A DNA stretch of 64,000 bases. It comes from CADEFQ01 sp050185195. GTDB lineage: Bacteria; Pseudomonadota; Gammaproteobacteria; Steroidobacterales; Steroidobacteraceae. The position numbers were made by a program, and so were the translations under genes. The notes under the pieces are model-generated. The model was not told the DNA's origin and did no database searches. It saw only the letters and a program-made list of their open reading frames with translations. Of the stretch, positions 54,312 to 63,189 are shown one piece after another. Position 1 is the stretch's first letter; the number at the start of each line of letters is the position of its first letter. The stretch covers positions 124,001 to 188,000 of the forward strand of contig JBFWZQ010000003.1 of the NCBI GenBank assembly GCA_050185195.1. Reading direction: 5' to 3'.

Positions 54312-55188
54312 GCACGGCCCGGTCGTCAGGTGCGATCACGTCCTGCGCCGTCGTGACACGCAGGCTCTCGACGCGCCGCCGGTCGGCGCGTGTCACGCGA
54401 AATTCGAGGCCACCGATCTCGACGGTGTCGCCCCGGCGCGGCAGGCGGCCGAACTCCTTCATCACGAGGCCGGCGACGGTGTCGAATTCGTCGTCCGGGA
54501 AGCTCGTGCCGAAGAATTCATTGAATTCCTCGATCAGGGTGACGCCGCGCACCGTGAACTGGCGTTCCGCGTCCTTCCTGATGTCGAGGTCCTCCTCGAC
54601 ATCGAACTCGTCGTCGATCTCCCCGACGATCTGCTCGATGACGTCCTCGATCGTGAGGACGCCCGCGACGCCGCCGTACTCGTCGACGACGATCGCCATG
54701 TGATTGCGGTTGCCGCGAAATTCCTTCAGCAGCACGTTCACGCGCTTCGCCTCGGGCACGAACACCGCGGGCCGCATGCATTCGCGGATGTCGAAGCGCT
54801 CGGTGCCGCCCTCCGCGAAGACGCGCAGCAGGTCCTTCGCAAGCAGGATGCCGACGATGTCGTCGCGGTCGTCGTCCATCACCGGGAAGCGGGAATGGCC
54901 GGACTCGACGACCTTCGGCAGGATGACGGCGGCCGGGTCGTTGCGCCGCACGAACACCATCTGCGCGCGCGGGATCATGATGTCGCGCACGCGCAGGTCG
55001 GCGACATCGAGCACGCCCTCGATCATGCCGAGGGCGTCGGCATCGAGCAGGCCGCGCGCGTTCGCCCCGCGCAGGCTCTCGAGCAGGGCCTCGCGATCTT
55101 CCGGCTCGCCGGCCACCGAGCGCTTGAGGCGCTTCAGCCAGCGCCCCGTGGCGTTGCCCCCGGCGGGATCGTCTGCACCTTTCTGCAT
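54298..55188 (-). CDS. corC: CorC/HlyC-family CBS-domain protein
   Basis: A 296-residue protein. Two CBS domains (about 65-190, from VRDIMIPRAQM to VVDEYGGVAGVLTIEDVIEQIVGEI) are followed by a CorC_HlyC domain (about 205-285). The acidic stretch IDDEFDVEEDLDIR lies between. The family is tied to Mg2+/Co2+ efflux and resistance. It is coupled to lnt (overlap) and 1 nt from ybeY. Confidence 0.93.
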   Translation of the reverse strand: MQKGADDPAGGNATGRWLKRLKRSVAGEPEDREALLESLRGANARGLLDADALGMIEGVLDVADLRVRDIMIPRAQMVFVRRNDPAAVILPKVVESGHSRFPVMDDDRDDIVGILLAKDLLRVFAEGGTERFDIRECMRPAVFVPEAKRVNVLLKEFRGNRNHMAIVVDEYGGVAGVLTIEDVIEQIVGEIDDEFDVEEDLDIRKDAERQFTVRGVTLIEEFNEFFGTSFPDDEFDTVAGLVMKEFGRLPRRGDTVEIGGLEFRVTRADRRRVESLRVTTAQDVIAPDDRAVRDGD

Positions 55189-55189
55189 G

Positions 55190-55669
55190 TCAGTTCCTGG
55201 CGCGATAGGGATTGGCGATGCCGAGCGCGCGCAGCACCGCGACCTCGCGGCGCTCCATGCGCGCCGCATCGGAGTCGTCCACGTGGTCGTAGCCGACGAG
55301 ATGCAGCGCGCCGTGCACGACGAGGTGTGCCCAGTGCGCCGCGAGTGGCTTGCCCTGCTCGCGCGCTTCGTCGCGCACCACCGCGGCGCAGATCACGAGA
55401 TCGCCGAGGGGGCGCTCCACGTCCGCCTGAGGCGTGCCCGCAGGCAGGGGCGGGGCCGGGAAGGAAAGCACGTTGGTCGGACGGTCCTTGCCGCGCCACG
55501 CGGCATTCAGGCGCCGGCTCTCGCGCGGCGCCACGATGCGCACGGCGAGCTCGCGCCCGCCGCCGCGCCGCCCCAGCGCGGCCCGCGCCCAGCGCGACAT
55601 CGCCGCGGCGGGCGGCGCCCAGGCGCGTGAACCGCGCGTGACTTCGACGGAGAGCGCCTTGCGCGTCAT
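55190..55669 (-). CDS. ybeY: Endoribonuclease YbeY
   Basis: A 159-residue single-zinc RNase for 16S rRNA 3' maturation and ribosome quality control. The zinc motif is HGALHLVGYDH (His119, His123, His129), with TNVLSFP upstream as usual. The start overlaps the phoH stop by 4 nt. Confidence 0.95.
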   Translation of the reverse strand: MTRKALSVEVTRGSRAWAPPAAAMSRWARAALGRRGGGRELAVRIVAPRESRRLNAAWRGKDRPTNVLSFPAPPLPAGTPQADVERPLGDLVICAAVVRDEAREQGKPLAAHWAHLVVHGALHLVGYDHVDDSDAARMERREVAVLRALGIANPYRARN

Positions 55670-56688
55670 CGTTCGCCGCGCCCGGCTTCGCCGCCGCGCG
55701 CCTCGTAGGCCTGCACGATCCGCTGCACGAGCGGGTGGCGCACCACGTCCTGCGAATCGAAGAACGTGAAGGCGACGCCCTCGACTCCGCGCACGACGTC
55801 GATCACGTGGCGCAGTCCCGAGACCTTGCCGCTCGGCAGGTCGGTCTGGGTGACGTCGCCCGTCACCACCGCCTTCGAACCGAAGCCGATGCGGGTGAGG
55901 AACATCTTCATCTGCTCGATCGTCGTGTTCTGCGCTTCATCCAGGATCACGAAGGAGTCGTTCAGCGAGCGGCCGCGCATGAAGGCGAGCGGCGCGACCT
56001 CGATGACATTGCGCTCGATGAAGCGCGCCACCCGGTCGAAACCCATCATTTCGTAGAGTGCGTCGTACATCGGGCGCAGGTAGGGGTCGACCTTCTGCGT
56101 GAGATCGCCGGGCAGGAAACCGAGGCGCTCGCCCGCTTCCACGGCGGGGCGCACGAGCACGATGCGCCGCACGCGATCGGCGTGCAGCGCCTCGACCGCG
56201 CAGGCGACCGCGAGGTAGGTCTTGCCGGTGCCGGCGGGGCCAATGCCGAAGCTCAGGTCGCAGCGCAGGATGTTGCGCAGGTAGTCGCGCTGGTTCGGCC
56301 CGCGCGCGCGGATCACGCCGCGCGGCACCCGCAGGCTTGCACCCGCACCCGCCGCACCTTCGTCGCCGCCGACTTCCGGGTGCAGCGGCCGGTCGCTCGA
56401 GGCGGCATCGCGTTCCCGCTCGCGCAGCGCGAGGTGCACTTCCCCGGGACTCGCCCCGTCGTCGCCCGTATTGTGCGCATACAGGTCGCGCAGCACGGTT
56501 TCCGCCGCCTCGGCCTGCTCGCCCGAGACGCGAAACACATTGCCGCGGCGGCGGATCTGCACGCCGAGGCGCGACTCGACCAGCTTCAGGTTTTCGTCGA
56601 GCGGCCCGCACAGGCCCGCGAGCCGCGCGTTGTCGGCCGGCTCGAGTTCGAATTCGTGCACGCCCTGCTGCGCCGCCGCCCGACTCAC
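55666..56688 (-). CDS. ybeZ: PhoH-like ATPase (YbeZ)
   Basis: A 340-residue P-loop protein. Walker A is GPAGTGKTYLAVA (near 148), Walker B is FVILDEAQNTT, and an N-terminal KH-like part spans about 1-100. YbeZ partners YbeY and binds RNA in other bacteria. Overlaps of 4 nt with both miaB and ybeY show coupling. Confidence 0.94.
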   Translation of the reverse strand: MSRAAAQQGVHEFELEPADNARLAGLCGPLDENLKLVESRLGVQIRRRGNVFRVSGEQAEAAETVLRDLYAHNTGDDGASPGEVHLALRERERDAASSDRPLHPEVGGDEGAAGAGASLRVPRGVIRARGPNQRDYLRNILRCDLSFGIGPAGTGKTYLAVACAVEALHADRVRRIVLVRPAVEAGERLGFLPGDLTQKVDPYLRPMYDALYEMMGFDRVARFIERNVIEVAPLAFMRGRSLNDSFVILDEAQNTTIEQMKMFLTRIGFGSKAVVTGDVTQTDLPSGKVSGLRHVIDVVRGVEGVAFTFFDSQDVVRHPLVQRIVQAYEARGGEAGRGER

Positions 56689-58025
56689 GACGTGACCCCG
56701 GCGGCCGCGAGGCGTCCCCGCAGCGAGTTTCTCAAGGCCTCCGTGACCGTGACGTCCGCAAAACGGCCGATGAGTTCATGTGGTCCCGCAAAATTCACCC
56801 AGCGATTGTTTTCCGTCCTGCCCGCCAGTTCGCGCGCATCTTTCTTCGCGGGGCGCTCGACGAGCACACGCTGCACGCTGCCGACCATCGCGCCGCTGAT
56901 CGCCCGCGCCTGGCCGTCGAGCTGTGCCTGCAGGCGGGCAAGCCGCTGCTGCTTCTCCCCGGGCGTGACGTCGTCGGGCAGCGAGGCTGCGGGCGTGCCG
57001 GGACGGCGGCTGTAGAGGAAGCTGAAGGACTGGTCGAAGCCGACCTCGTGCACGAACTTCAGGGTCGCCTCGAAATCGCGTTCGGTTTCGCCCGGAAAGC
57101 CGACGATGAAATCGGAGCTGATCGCGATGTCCGGCCGCACCGCACGCAGCTTCCTGACCTTGTGCTTGAATTCGAGCGCGGTGTAACCGCGCTTCATCAG
57201 CGCGAGCACCCGGTCCGAACCGCTCTGCACGGGCAGGTGCAGGTGGTTCGCGAGCTGCGGCACGTTCGCGTAGGCCTCGACCAGGCTGTCGGTGAACTCG
57301 AGCGGATGCGACGTCGTGAAGCGGATGCGCGCGATGCCGCGCACCCCGGCGACATGATGGATGAGCGTCGCGAGATCGACGATCGCGCCGTCGGCCATGG
57401 GGCCCGCGTAGGCGTTGACGTTCTGGCCGAGGAGCGTGATTTCGGCGACACCCTGTGAGGCGAGCCGCTCGATCTCTTCGATCACGCTCGCGAACGGCCG
57501 GCTCACCTCGTCGCCGCGCGTGTAGGGCACCACGCAGAAACTGCAGTACTTGCTGCAGCCTTCCATGATCGACACGAATGCGGTCGCACCCTCGGCGCGC
57601 GGCGCGGGCAGGTGATCGAATTTCTCGATCTCGGGAAAACTCACGTCGACGACGGGGCGACCGGTGCGCTGCACCTCCCCGATCATCGCGGGCAGGCGGT
57701 GCAGGGTCTGCGGCCCGAACACGAGGTCCACGAAGGGCGCCCGCGCCACGATCGCCTCGCCCTCCTGGCTCGCGACGCAGCCGGCGACGCCAATGAGGAC
57801 CTCGGGTCGCAATTGCTTCAGCCGGCGCCATTCGCCGAGCAGCGAGTACACCTTGTCCTCGGCCTTCTCGCGCACCGAGCAGGTGTTCATCAGGAGCAGG
57901 TCGGCGCGGGCGGGGTCGTCGGTCGCGACGTAGCCACCGGTCGCCTGCAGCACGTCCGCCATGCGCGCGGAGTCGTACTCGTTCATCTGGCAACCGTAGG
58001 TCTTGAGGAAGTATCGGCCGGACAT
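56685..58025 (-). CDS. miaB: tRNA-2-methylthio-N6-dimethylallyladenosine synthase
   Basis: A 446-residue methylthiotransferase for A37 of tRNAs reading U-initial codons. The N-terminal cluster ligands are in KTYGCQMNEYDS, NTCSVREKAEDK and AGCVASQEG. The radical-SAM motif is CSKYCSFC, and a C-terminal TRAM domain runs from about 380. The ATG at MSGRYFLKTYG is preferred to a TTG six codons upstream. Confidence 0.96.
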   Translation of the reverse strand: MSGRYFLKTYGCQMNEYDSARMADVLQATGGYVATDDPARADLLLMNTCSVREKAEDKVYSLLGEWRRLKQLRPEVLIGVAGCVASQEGEAIVARAPFVDLVFGPQTLHRLPAMIGEVQRTGRPVVDVSFPEIEKFDHLPAPRAEGATAFVSIMEGCSKYCSFCVVPYTRGDEVSRPFASVIEEIERLASQGVAEITLLGQNVNAYAGPMADGAIVDLATLIHHVAGVRGIARIRFTTSHPLEFTDSLVEAYANVPQLANHLHLPVQSGSDRVLALMKRGYTALEFKHKVRKLRAVRPDIAISSDFIVGFPGETERDFEATLKFVHEVGFDQSFSFLYSRRPGTPAASLPDDVTPGEKQQRLARLQAQLDGQARAISGAMVGSVQRVLVERPAKKDARELAGRTENNRWVNFAGPHELIGRFADVTVTEALRNSLRGRLAAAGVTS

Positions 58026-58102
58026 GGGGAGCGGGCGGTTCAAACCGGGAAGTCTAGCGAATCCGCCCGCGCCCCGCGATCTTAATAAACTAAATCAATG
58101 AC

Positions 58103-58579
58103 TTAGAACGGAATATCGTCGTCAAACTCGTCTTTCTCGGTCGAGCTCGTGACCGGCGCCTGCGAATACTCGTCGTCCCCGCCGCGGCCACGGCCACCCC
58201 CCTGGCTGCCCCCCATGGAGCCGCCGCCCCCGCCTGCGCCACCGCGCGCGCCGAGCATCTGCATTTCGTTCGCGATGATCTCGGTGGTGTAGCGGTCGCG
58301 GCCTTCCTTGTCCTGCCACTTGCGGGTGCGCAGGCTGCCTTCGATGTAGACCTGCGAGCCCTTGCGCAGGTATTCGCCGGCGATCTCGGCCAGCCGGCCG
58401 AACATGGCCACGCTGTGCCACTCGGTGCGCTCCTTCATTTCGCCGCTCTGCTTGTCCTTCCAGCTTTCGCTGGTCGCGATGCGCAGGTTCGTGACCGAGC
58501 TGCCCGAGGGCATGGCGCGGGTTTCGGGGTCCTGGCCGAGGTTGCCGACGAGGATGACTTTGTTGATGCCGCGTGCCAT
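58103..58579 (-). CDS. ssb: Single-stranded DNA-binding protein
   Basis: A 158-residue protein. An OB fold spans 1-110 (NKVILVGNLGQDPE, ERTEWHSVAMFGRLAEIAGEYLRKGSQVYIEG), then a Gly-rich linker (about 115-140), then the acidic tip DEFDDDIPF that recruits repair and replication partners. The ATG of MARGINKV is preferred to one 27 nt upstream. It lies 77 nt before miaB and is probably separately transcribed. Confidence 0.96.
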   Translation of the reverse strand: MARGINKVILVGNLGQDPETRAMPSGSSVTNLRIATSESWKDKQSGEMKERTEWHSVAMFGRLAEIAGEYLRKGSQVYIEGSLRTRKWQDKEGRDRYTTEIIANEMQMLGARGGAGGGGGSMGGSQGGGRGRGGDDEYSQAPVTSSTEKDEFDDDIPF

Positions 58580-58686
58580 ATCGATGCCTTTCGTGCGTGC
58601 GGCCAAGTATGCGTAACGGTGGCCGCCGCGTGGAGTGGAGAATCTACCGGGATCGCGTCGATTCTTTCATGCCACCGCCGCCCGCG

Positions 58687-59067
58687 CTACGGCCAGGTGG
58701 TCGGCGGATTCGGGAACCGCCCCCCGCGCAGCGGCACCACGCAGAAGCGGTGCCCCGTGGGCGCCTCCATGATCCACCAGTCGCGCACCCGCTGGACGCG
58801 CCGGGCACCGAGGTTCTCGAGGCGCTGCGCCTCGGCCTCGACGTCGTCCGTGACGAGATCGAGGTGCAGCCGGCTCTCATGGGACACGCGCTGCACTTCG
58901 ATGTGCAGGCCATCTTCCCGGGTCTCGAGCGGCACGTAACCCGCATCCTCCTCGGCCGCCGAGGGCCGCAGGCCCCGCCCGAGCGCAGCGCCCCAGAAGT
59001 CCGCGGCGGCGGGCAGATGGTCGACCTGGCAGTCGATGATGAAACCGGCAAGCGCGCTGCGATGCAT
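58687..59067 (-). CDS. VOC-family (glyoxalase-like) protein
   Basis: A 126-residue protein with two beta-alpha-beta-beta-beta modules. The metal-type residues lie in CQVDHLPAAADFWGAALG, then SRLHLDLVTDDVEAEAQRLENLGAR, and a final PTGHRFCVVP. This matches the glyoxalase-like or bleomycin-resistance-like domain widespread in bacteria. The substrate is unknown. It is divergent from the sulfite dehydrogenase gene (88-nt gap). Confidence 0.85.
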   Translation of the reverse strand: MHRSALAGFIIDCQVDHLPAAADFWGAALGRGLRPSAAEEDAGYVPLETREDGLHIEVQRVSHESRLHLDLVTDDVEAEAQRLENLGARRVQRVRDWWIMEAPTGHRFCVVPLRGGRFPNPPTTWP

Positions 59068-59155
59068 GGCGAGGCCCGACCGAGGAGTGGGGATGGCAGT
59101 CTACGCCTCCCGCGGACCCTACAAGTCGCGCGCAGGCCGCCGTATGCTCGGCCCC

Positions 59156-60319
59156 ATGATTACGCGCCGCATCGTGACCGCCGGCCTGCTGGCCGGCAGC
59201 ACCGGGACATTCGCCCTCGCCCGCGACGAGGGGCTCGTGGCGCTGCCCGGCAAGAAGCCGCTGGTCAAGCGCGCGTTTCGCCCGCCGAACTACGAGACAC
59301 CACTCGCCGACCTGCGCACCGCTTTCACGCGCAATGACGCCTTCTTCGTGCGCTATCACCTCGCCAACATTCCCGACGTCGATGCGCGTGACTGGCGGTT
59401 GCAGGTCGCGGGCGAGAGCATCGCACGGCCGTTGTCACTGTCGCTCGCCGACCTGCAGCGGGACTTCGAGCGCGTCACCGTCAACGCCATCAACCAGTGT
59501 TCGGGCAATCGCCGCGGCCTGTTCACGCCGCGCGTGCCGGGCGTGCAATGGGGCTACGGCGCGATGGGCAACGCCCGCTGGGGTGGCGTGCGCCTGCGCG
59601 ACGTGCTGCGCAAGGCAGGCCTTGCCGCAGGGGCCGTCGAAGTGTCGTTCAATGGCGCGGACACCGCCCTCCTGCCGAAGACGCCTGATTTCGCAAAGAG
59701 CCTGCCAATCGATCGTGCGCTCGACGAAAACGTGCTGGTGGCGTTCGAGATGAACGGTGCGCCGCTGCCGCACTGGAACGGGGCCCCGGCGCGCCTCGTC
59801 GTGCCCGGCTGGACGGCCACCTACTGGGTCAAGCACCTGACGGAAATCCGGGCCGAGCCTCGGCCGTTCGACGGCTTCTGGATGGCGTCTTCCTATCGGC
59901 TGCCCACGGGGCTTTTCCCGGGCGCGCCCTTTGCGAGCCAGACGACGAAAGAGACGACGCCGATCACCGAGATCCTGATCAACTCGCTCGTGACGAGCCA
60001 CGTCGACGGCGAACGCATCGCACGCGGCCGGCCCGCGACGCTGCGCGGCTGGTCGTGGGACGGCGGTTCGGGCATCGCCCGCGTCGAAGTCTCGCTGGAT
60101 GGCGGACACTCGTGGCGCGACGCGGCGCTCGGCGACGATCTCGGCCGGTTCTCGTGGCGCGAATTCATCGTGCCCCTCGACACATCGCGCGCCGGACCCA
60201 TCACCGTGGCCGTGCGGGCGCAGGGCCGCAACGGCGCCGTGCAACCGGAGAAGCTGGTCGTCAACCCGCCGGGCTATCACCACAATGTCATCCAGCACCT
60301 GACACTGGAAGTGGCATGA
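59156..60319 (+). CDS. sorA: Sulfite dehydrogenase molybdopterin subunit (SorA-like)
   Basis: A 387-residue sulfite-oxidase-family enzyme. The molybdenum-coordinating cysteine is Cys115 in INQCSGNRRG. The dimerisation domain (about 280-387) has the immunoglobulin-like WSWDGGSGIARVEVSLDGGHSW. The N terminus MITRRIVTAG is twin-arginine-like, fitting export of a folded Mo-cofactor protein. The heme subunit gene follows with a 4-nt overlap, as in SorAB. Confidence 0.9.
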   Translation: MITRRIVTAGLLAGSTGTFALARDEGLVALPGKKPLVKRAFRPPNYETPLADLRTAFTRNDAFFVRYHLANIPDVDARDWRLQVAGESIARPLSLSLADLQRDFERVTVNAINQCSGNRRGLFTPRVPGVQWGYGAMGNARWGGVRLRDVLRKAGLAAGAVEVSFNGADTALLPKTPDFAKSLPIDRALDENVLVAFEMNGAPLPHWNGAPARLVVPGWTATYWVKHLTEIRAEPRPFDGFWMASSYRLPTGLFPGAPFASQTTKETTPITEILINSLVTSHVDGERIARGRPATLRGWSWDGGSGIARVEVSLDGGHSWRDAALGDDLGRFSWREFIVPLDTSRAGPITVAVRAQGRNGAVQPEKLVVNPPGYHHNVIQHLTLEVA

Positions 60320-60612
60320 AACGACTCGCAGTAGTTCTCTGCAGCGGCTGGCTCGCGTTCTTCGCGGGCGCGGCGACGGCGGGCGAGGAGCAGACCGTGC
60401 TGCGCGACGCCCCGGGCCGCGACCTCACGCTGGCACGCTGCGTGATCTGCCACAGCGTCGATTACATCGAGGCGAACGCGCCCGTCATGGATCGCGCGCT
60501 GTGGCAGAAGACGATCCGCAAGATGATCGACCGCTACGGCGCGCCGGTCACGGAGGAGGACGCGGGCATCATCCTCGAGTACCTGGCGACGCAGTACACG
60601 GCCGCTCGCTGA
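60316..60612 (+). CDS. sorB: Sulfite dehydrogenase cytochrome subunit (SorB-like)
   Basis: A 98-residue secreted c-type cytochrome with a signal peptide (about 1-22, AATAG). The heme-attachment motif is CVICH (Cys42, Cys45, His46), and a Met in NAPVMDRALW is a likely sixth ligand. It would take electrons from SorA in the periplasm and pass them to the respiratory chain. Confidence 0.9.
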   Translation: MKRLAVVLCSGWLAFFAGAATAGEEQTVLRDAPGRDLTLARCVICHSVDYIEANAPVMDRALWQKTIRKMIDRYGAPVTEEDAGIILEYLATQYTAAR

Positions 60613-60622
60613 TCGCCGGGCG

Positions 60623-61234
60623 TCAGCCCTGGCCGAAGACCGCTCCGCCGCCGTCGAGCCAGGCGCGCTCCTCCGGCGTCGTCTCGCGCCCGAGCACGCG
60701 GTTGCGATGCGGGAACCGCCCGAAACGCTCGATGATCTCGCAGTGCTGGCGCGCATAGTCCAGGTAACCGTCGAAGAGCGCTCGCCACCGCCCTGGCGCG
60801 GCAGATGCCAGCGCCGCGAACAGCCGCATCGACTCGTGCTGGTCCGCGAGGGACTCGCTGTGTTCGAACGGCAGGATCATGAACGCCCGCTGCGCGAGCT
60901 CGAGGCGCTCGAGGAAACCCGCCCCCACCGCCGCACGCGCCGTCGCCAGCGCGAGCGCATCGCCTGAAAACGCGCGCGCCGTCCCGCGCCACGCGTTGCG
61001 CGGGAACTGGTCGAGCAGCAGCACGAGTGCGAGCGCCGCGCCGGGTACGTCCGACCACGGCTCGAGTTCGCCGCGCAGCGCCGCTTCCACGGTCGGCATG
61101 AAGCGCCCGCGGATCGCCTCGTCGACCTCGGCCGAACCGCGAAACCAGAATGCCTGCCGTGCCTGCGCCTGCGCGGGCCCATCGTTTGCGTCGGCAAACC
61201 AGAACGTGAGTATCTCGTCGGCACCTGCTTTCAT
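60623..61234 (-). CDS. DUF924 family protein
   Basis: A 203-residue all-helical protein. The family motifs are ADEILTFWFAD at the start, LVLLLDQFPRNAWRGTARAF in the middle, FMILPFEHSESLADQHESM and FGRFPHRNRVLGRE at the end. Its structure type is TPR-like and its function is unknown. It is convergent with sorB and divergent from the DUF2891 gene. The ATG of MKAGADE is preferred to much longer open frames upstream. Confidence 0.88.
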   Translation of the reverse strand: MKAGADEILTFWFADANDGPAQAQARQAFWFRGSAEVDEAIRGRFMPTVEAALRGELEPWSDVPGAALALVLLLDQFPRNAWRGTARAFSGDALALATARAAVGAGFLERLELAQRAFMILPFEHSESLADQHESMRLFAALASAAPGRWRALFDGYLDYARQHCEIIERFGRFPHRNRVLGRETTPEERAWLDGGGAVFGQG

Positions 61235-61282
61235 GTGTTCAGCAATAGCAACTCGCGGCGCAGTGAGCAAGCAAGCCCACCC

Positions 61283-61320
61283 CTCTGGCCCGTCGCCCGT
61301 TGCCCGTTGCCCGTCGTCTC
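61283..61320 (+). repeat. Heptamer-array intergenic repeat, copy 7
   Basis: CTCTG leader followed by GCCCGTC, GCCCGTT, GCCCGTT, GCCCGTC, GTCTCC. It is the only copy in a divergent gap, between the DUF924 and DUF2891 genes. Confidence 0.75.
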
Positions 61321-61342
61321 CCCCCGTCCTAGACTCGGGTGC

Positions 61343-62428
61343 ATGCGCAGAATGCTGCTGTTGTTGCTGATGGTCGCGGGAGCGCCGGCCGCCGCGGGAG
61401 CGCCTGCCGCCGCGGGCTCCCTCGCCCCCGACGCCGCCGCGCGCTTCGCCCAGCTCGCGCTCGACTGCGTGCAGCGGGAATACCCAAACAAGATCGCGCA
61501 CGTGCTCGCAAGCGACCGCGACGCCCGGCCCCCGCGCGAGCTCACCCCCGTGTTCTTCGGCTGCTTCGACTGGCATTCGGACGTGCACGGGCACTGGCTG
61601 CTCGCCCGCCTCGCGCGCCTTCATCCCGACGCGCCGTTCGCGCCGGCGGCGCGCGCCGCGCTCGCGCGCAGCCTGACACCCGCCGGCATCGCCGCCGAGC
61701 TGGCTTATCTCGAGACGCCGGGGCGCGCGTCCTTCGAGCGCCCCTACGGCCTCGCGTGGCTGCTCGCGCTCGCCGGCGAGTTGCGTGCGTGGAACGATGA
61801 CGAAGCCCGCGCCTGGTCCGCCACGCTCGCGCCGCTCGAAAAGGCAGCCGCCGCGCGCCTGTCGGACTGGCTGCCGAAGCTCGCGTATCCGATCCGGACG
61901 GGCGAGCACAACCAGACCGCGTTTTCGCTCGGCCTCGCCTGGGACTGGGCGATCGGCGCCGGCGACAGCACGATGCTGGCGTTGCTGCGCGAGAGCGCGA
62001 CCCGGTTCTATCGGCACGACCGCAACTGCCCGATCGCCTACGAGCCCTCGGGTGAGGATTTCCTCTCGGCCTGCCTCGCGGAAGCCGATTTTCTGCGGCG
62101 TGTGCTCGCGCCGGCGGAGTTCGCGAAGTGGCTCCGCGATTTCCTGCCCGGCATTCCGCGCACGACGACACCCTGGCTCGCGCCCGGGATCGTCACCGAC
62201 CGCTCGGATCCGAAACTCGCGCACATCGACGGACTCAATCTCAGCCGCGCGTGGATGTTGCGCGGTATCGCTCGTGGTCTGCCATCGCGCGACGCTCGGC
62301 GCGGCGCCCTGGAAGCTACCGCCACCGCCCATGCCAACGCCGCCCTGCCCGCCGTCACTGGCGAGCATTACGAAGGCGGCCATTGGCTCGGCACCTTCGC
62401 GGTGTACCTGTTGACGGAGGAACCATGA
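61343..62428 (+). CDS. DUF2891 family protein with signal peptide
   Basis: A 361-residue secreted protein. The signal peptide (MRRMLLLLLMVAGAPAAAG) is followed by CVQREYPNKIAHVL, FFGCFDWHSDVHGHWLLARL, RTGEHNQTAFSLGLAWDWA and GEHYEGGHWLGTFAVYLL, which are DUF2891 features. The helical repeats recall alpha/alpha-barrel proteins. The activity is unknown. It overlaps the next gene by 4 nt. Confidence 0.87.
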   Translation: MRRMLLLLLMVAGAPAAAGAPAAAGSLAPDAAARFAQLALDCVQREYPNKIAHVLASDRDARPPRELTPVFFGCFDWHSDVHGHWLLARLARLHPDAPFAPAARAALARSLTPAGIAAELAYLETPGRASFERPYGLAWLLALAGELRAWNDDEARAWSATLAPLEKAAAARLSDWLPKLAYPIRTGEHNQTAFSLGLAWDWAIGAGDSTMLALLRESATRFYRHDRNCPIAYEPSGEDFLSACLAEADFLRRVLAPAEFAKWLRDFLPGIPRTTTPWLAPGIVTDRSDPKLAHIDGLNLSRAWMLRGIARGLPSRDARRGALEATATAHANAALPAVTGEHYEGGHWLGTFAVYLLTEEP

Positions 62429-62697
62429 CGAAGATCGACATCGAAGAAGGCGCCGTGAGCATCGATGCCGCAGTGATCGCCGCAGGCTTCGGGATCGAGC
62501 CCGCCCAGGTCCAGTCGCTGATGAAGGATGGCCGGATCACGAGCGTCTGCGAAAAAGGCGTCGACGAGGATGCCGGCCGGCATCGACTGACATTCCATTT
62601 CAACGGCCGAAGCTTTCGCGTGGTGGCCGACGAGACGGGCCAGATCGTCGCAAGCGCCACGGCCGGTCGCACGCGGCGCACGCGGCGCCTGCCGTAA
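62425..62697 (+). CDS. Small DUF6522-like cytoplasmic protein
   Basis: A 90-residue protein. VSIDAAVIAAGFGIEPAQVQSLMKDGRITS resembles the N-terminal helix-turn-helix-like part of DUF6522 proteins; HRLTFHFNGRSFRVV is a beta-rich second half, and the tail is arginine-rich. GGAGG lies 5 nt before the ATG. It is coupled to the DUF2891 gene. The function is unknown. Confidence 0.65.
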   Translation: MTKIDIEEGAVSIDAAVIAAGFGIEPAQVQSLMKDGRITSVCEKGVDEDAGRHRLTFHFNGRSFRVVADETGQIVASATAGRTRRTRRLP

Positions 62698-62706
62698 CAC
62701 GGGTGC

Positions 62707-63189
62707 TTACGGCGCGAGCTGCACCACTTCGTGGCAACGCCCCGCCACGGTCACCTCGTCGCCCGCTGCGGCGCCGATCAGTGCTTCGGCGACCGGTGAC
62801 ACCCAACTGATGAGGCCACGCCCGGGGTCCGCCTCGTCTTCTCCGACGATGCGCCAGGCCCGGGTGGTGCCCTCGGCATCGCGCAGCGTCACCAGCACAC
62901 CGAAGCGCACCACCTGCGGTTCGGTCGCGGTCGTGACGAGGCGCGCACTCGCCTTGCGCTTCAACCAGTAGCGCAGGTCGCGCTCGATCGCGGCAAGCGC
63001 TGCGGCGTCGTGGCCGGCGGCACCGCTGCGCAGGGTTGCGCGGGCGGTGCTGCGCGCCGCCTCGAGCGCGCGCACTTCGGCTTCGATCTGCGCAAGGCCG
63101 TTTGTCGTGACGAAGTTGGCGTGCGGGCTGATGGCCCGCTCGGGCAGCACGACCTCGCCATCGCCCTCCTTCACGAATGCGCGACTCAT
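62707..63189 (-). CDS. GreA/GreB-family transcription elongation factor
   Basis: A 160-residue protein. An N-terminal coiled coil (about 30-80, with NGLAQIEAEVRALEAAR) and a C-terminal FKBP-like domain (LRDAEGTTRAWRIVGEDEADPGRGLISWVSPVAEALIGAAAGDEVTV) are in the GreB order. The coiled-coil tip lacks the usual pair of acidic residues in an obvious form, so RNA-cleavage stimulation is uncertain. It is coupled by a 4-nt overlap to the upstream membrane protein gene. Confidence 0.85.
   Translation of the reverse strand: MSRAFVKEGDGEVVLPERAISPHANFVTTNGLAQIEAEVRALEAARSTARATLRSGAAGHDAAALAAIERDLRYWLKRKASARLVTTATEPQVVRFGVLVTLRDAEGTTRAWRIVGEDEADPGRGLISWVSPVAEALIGAAAGDEVTVAGRCHEVVQLAP

Noticed and set aside
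52812..54356. A 514-codon plus-strand frame over lnt
   Set aside because: It is antisense to lnt, whose catalytic triad is intact, and is highly Arg/Glu/His-rich.
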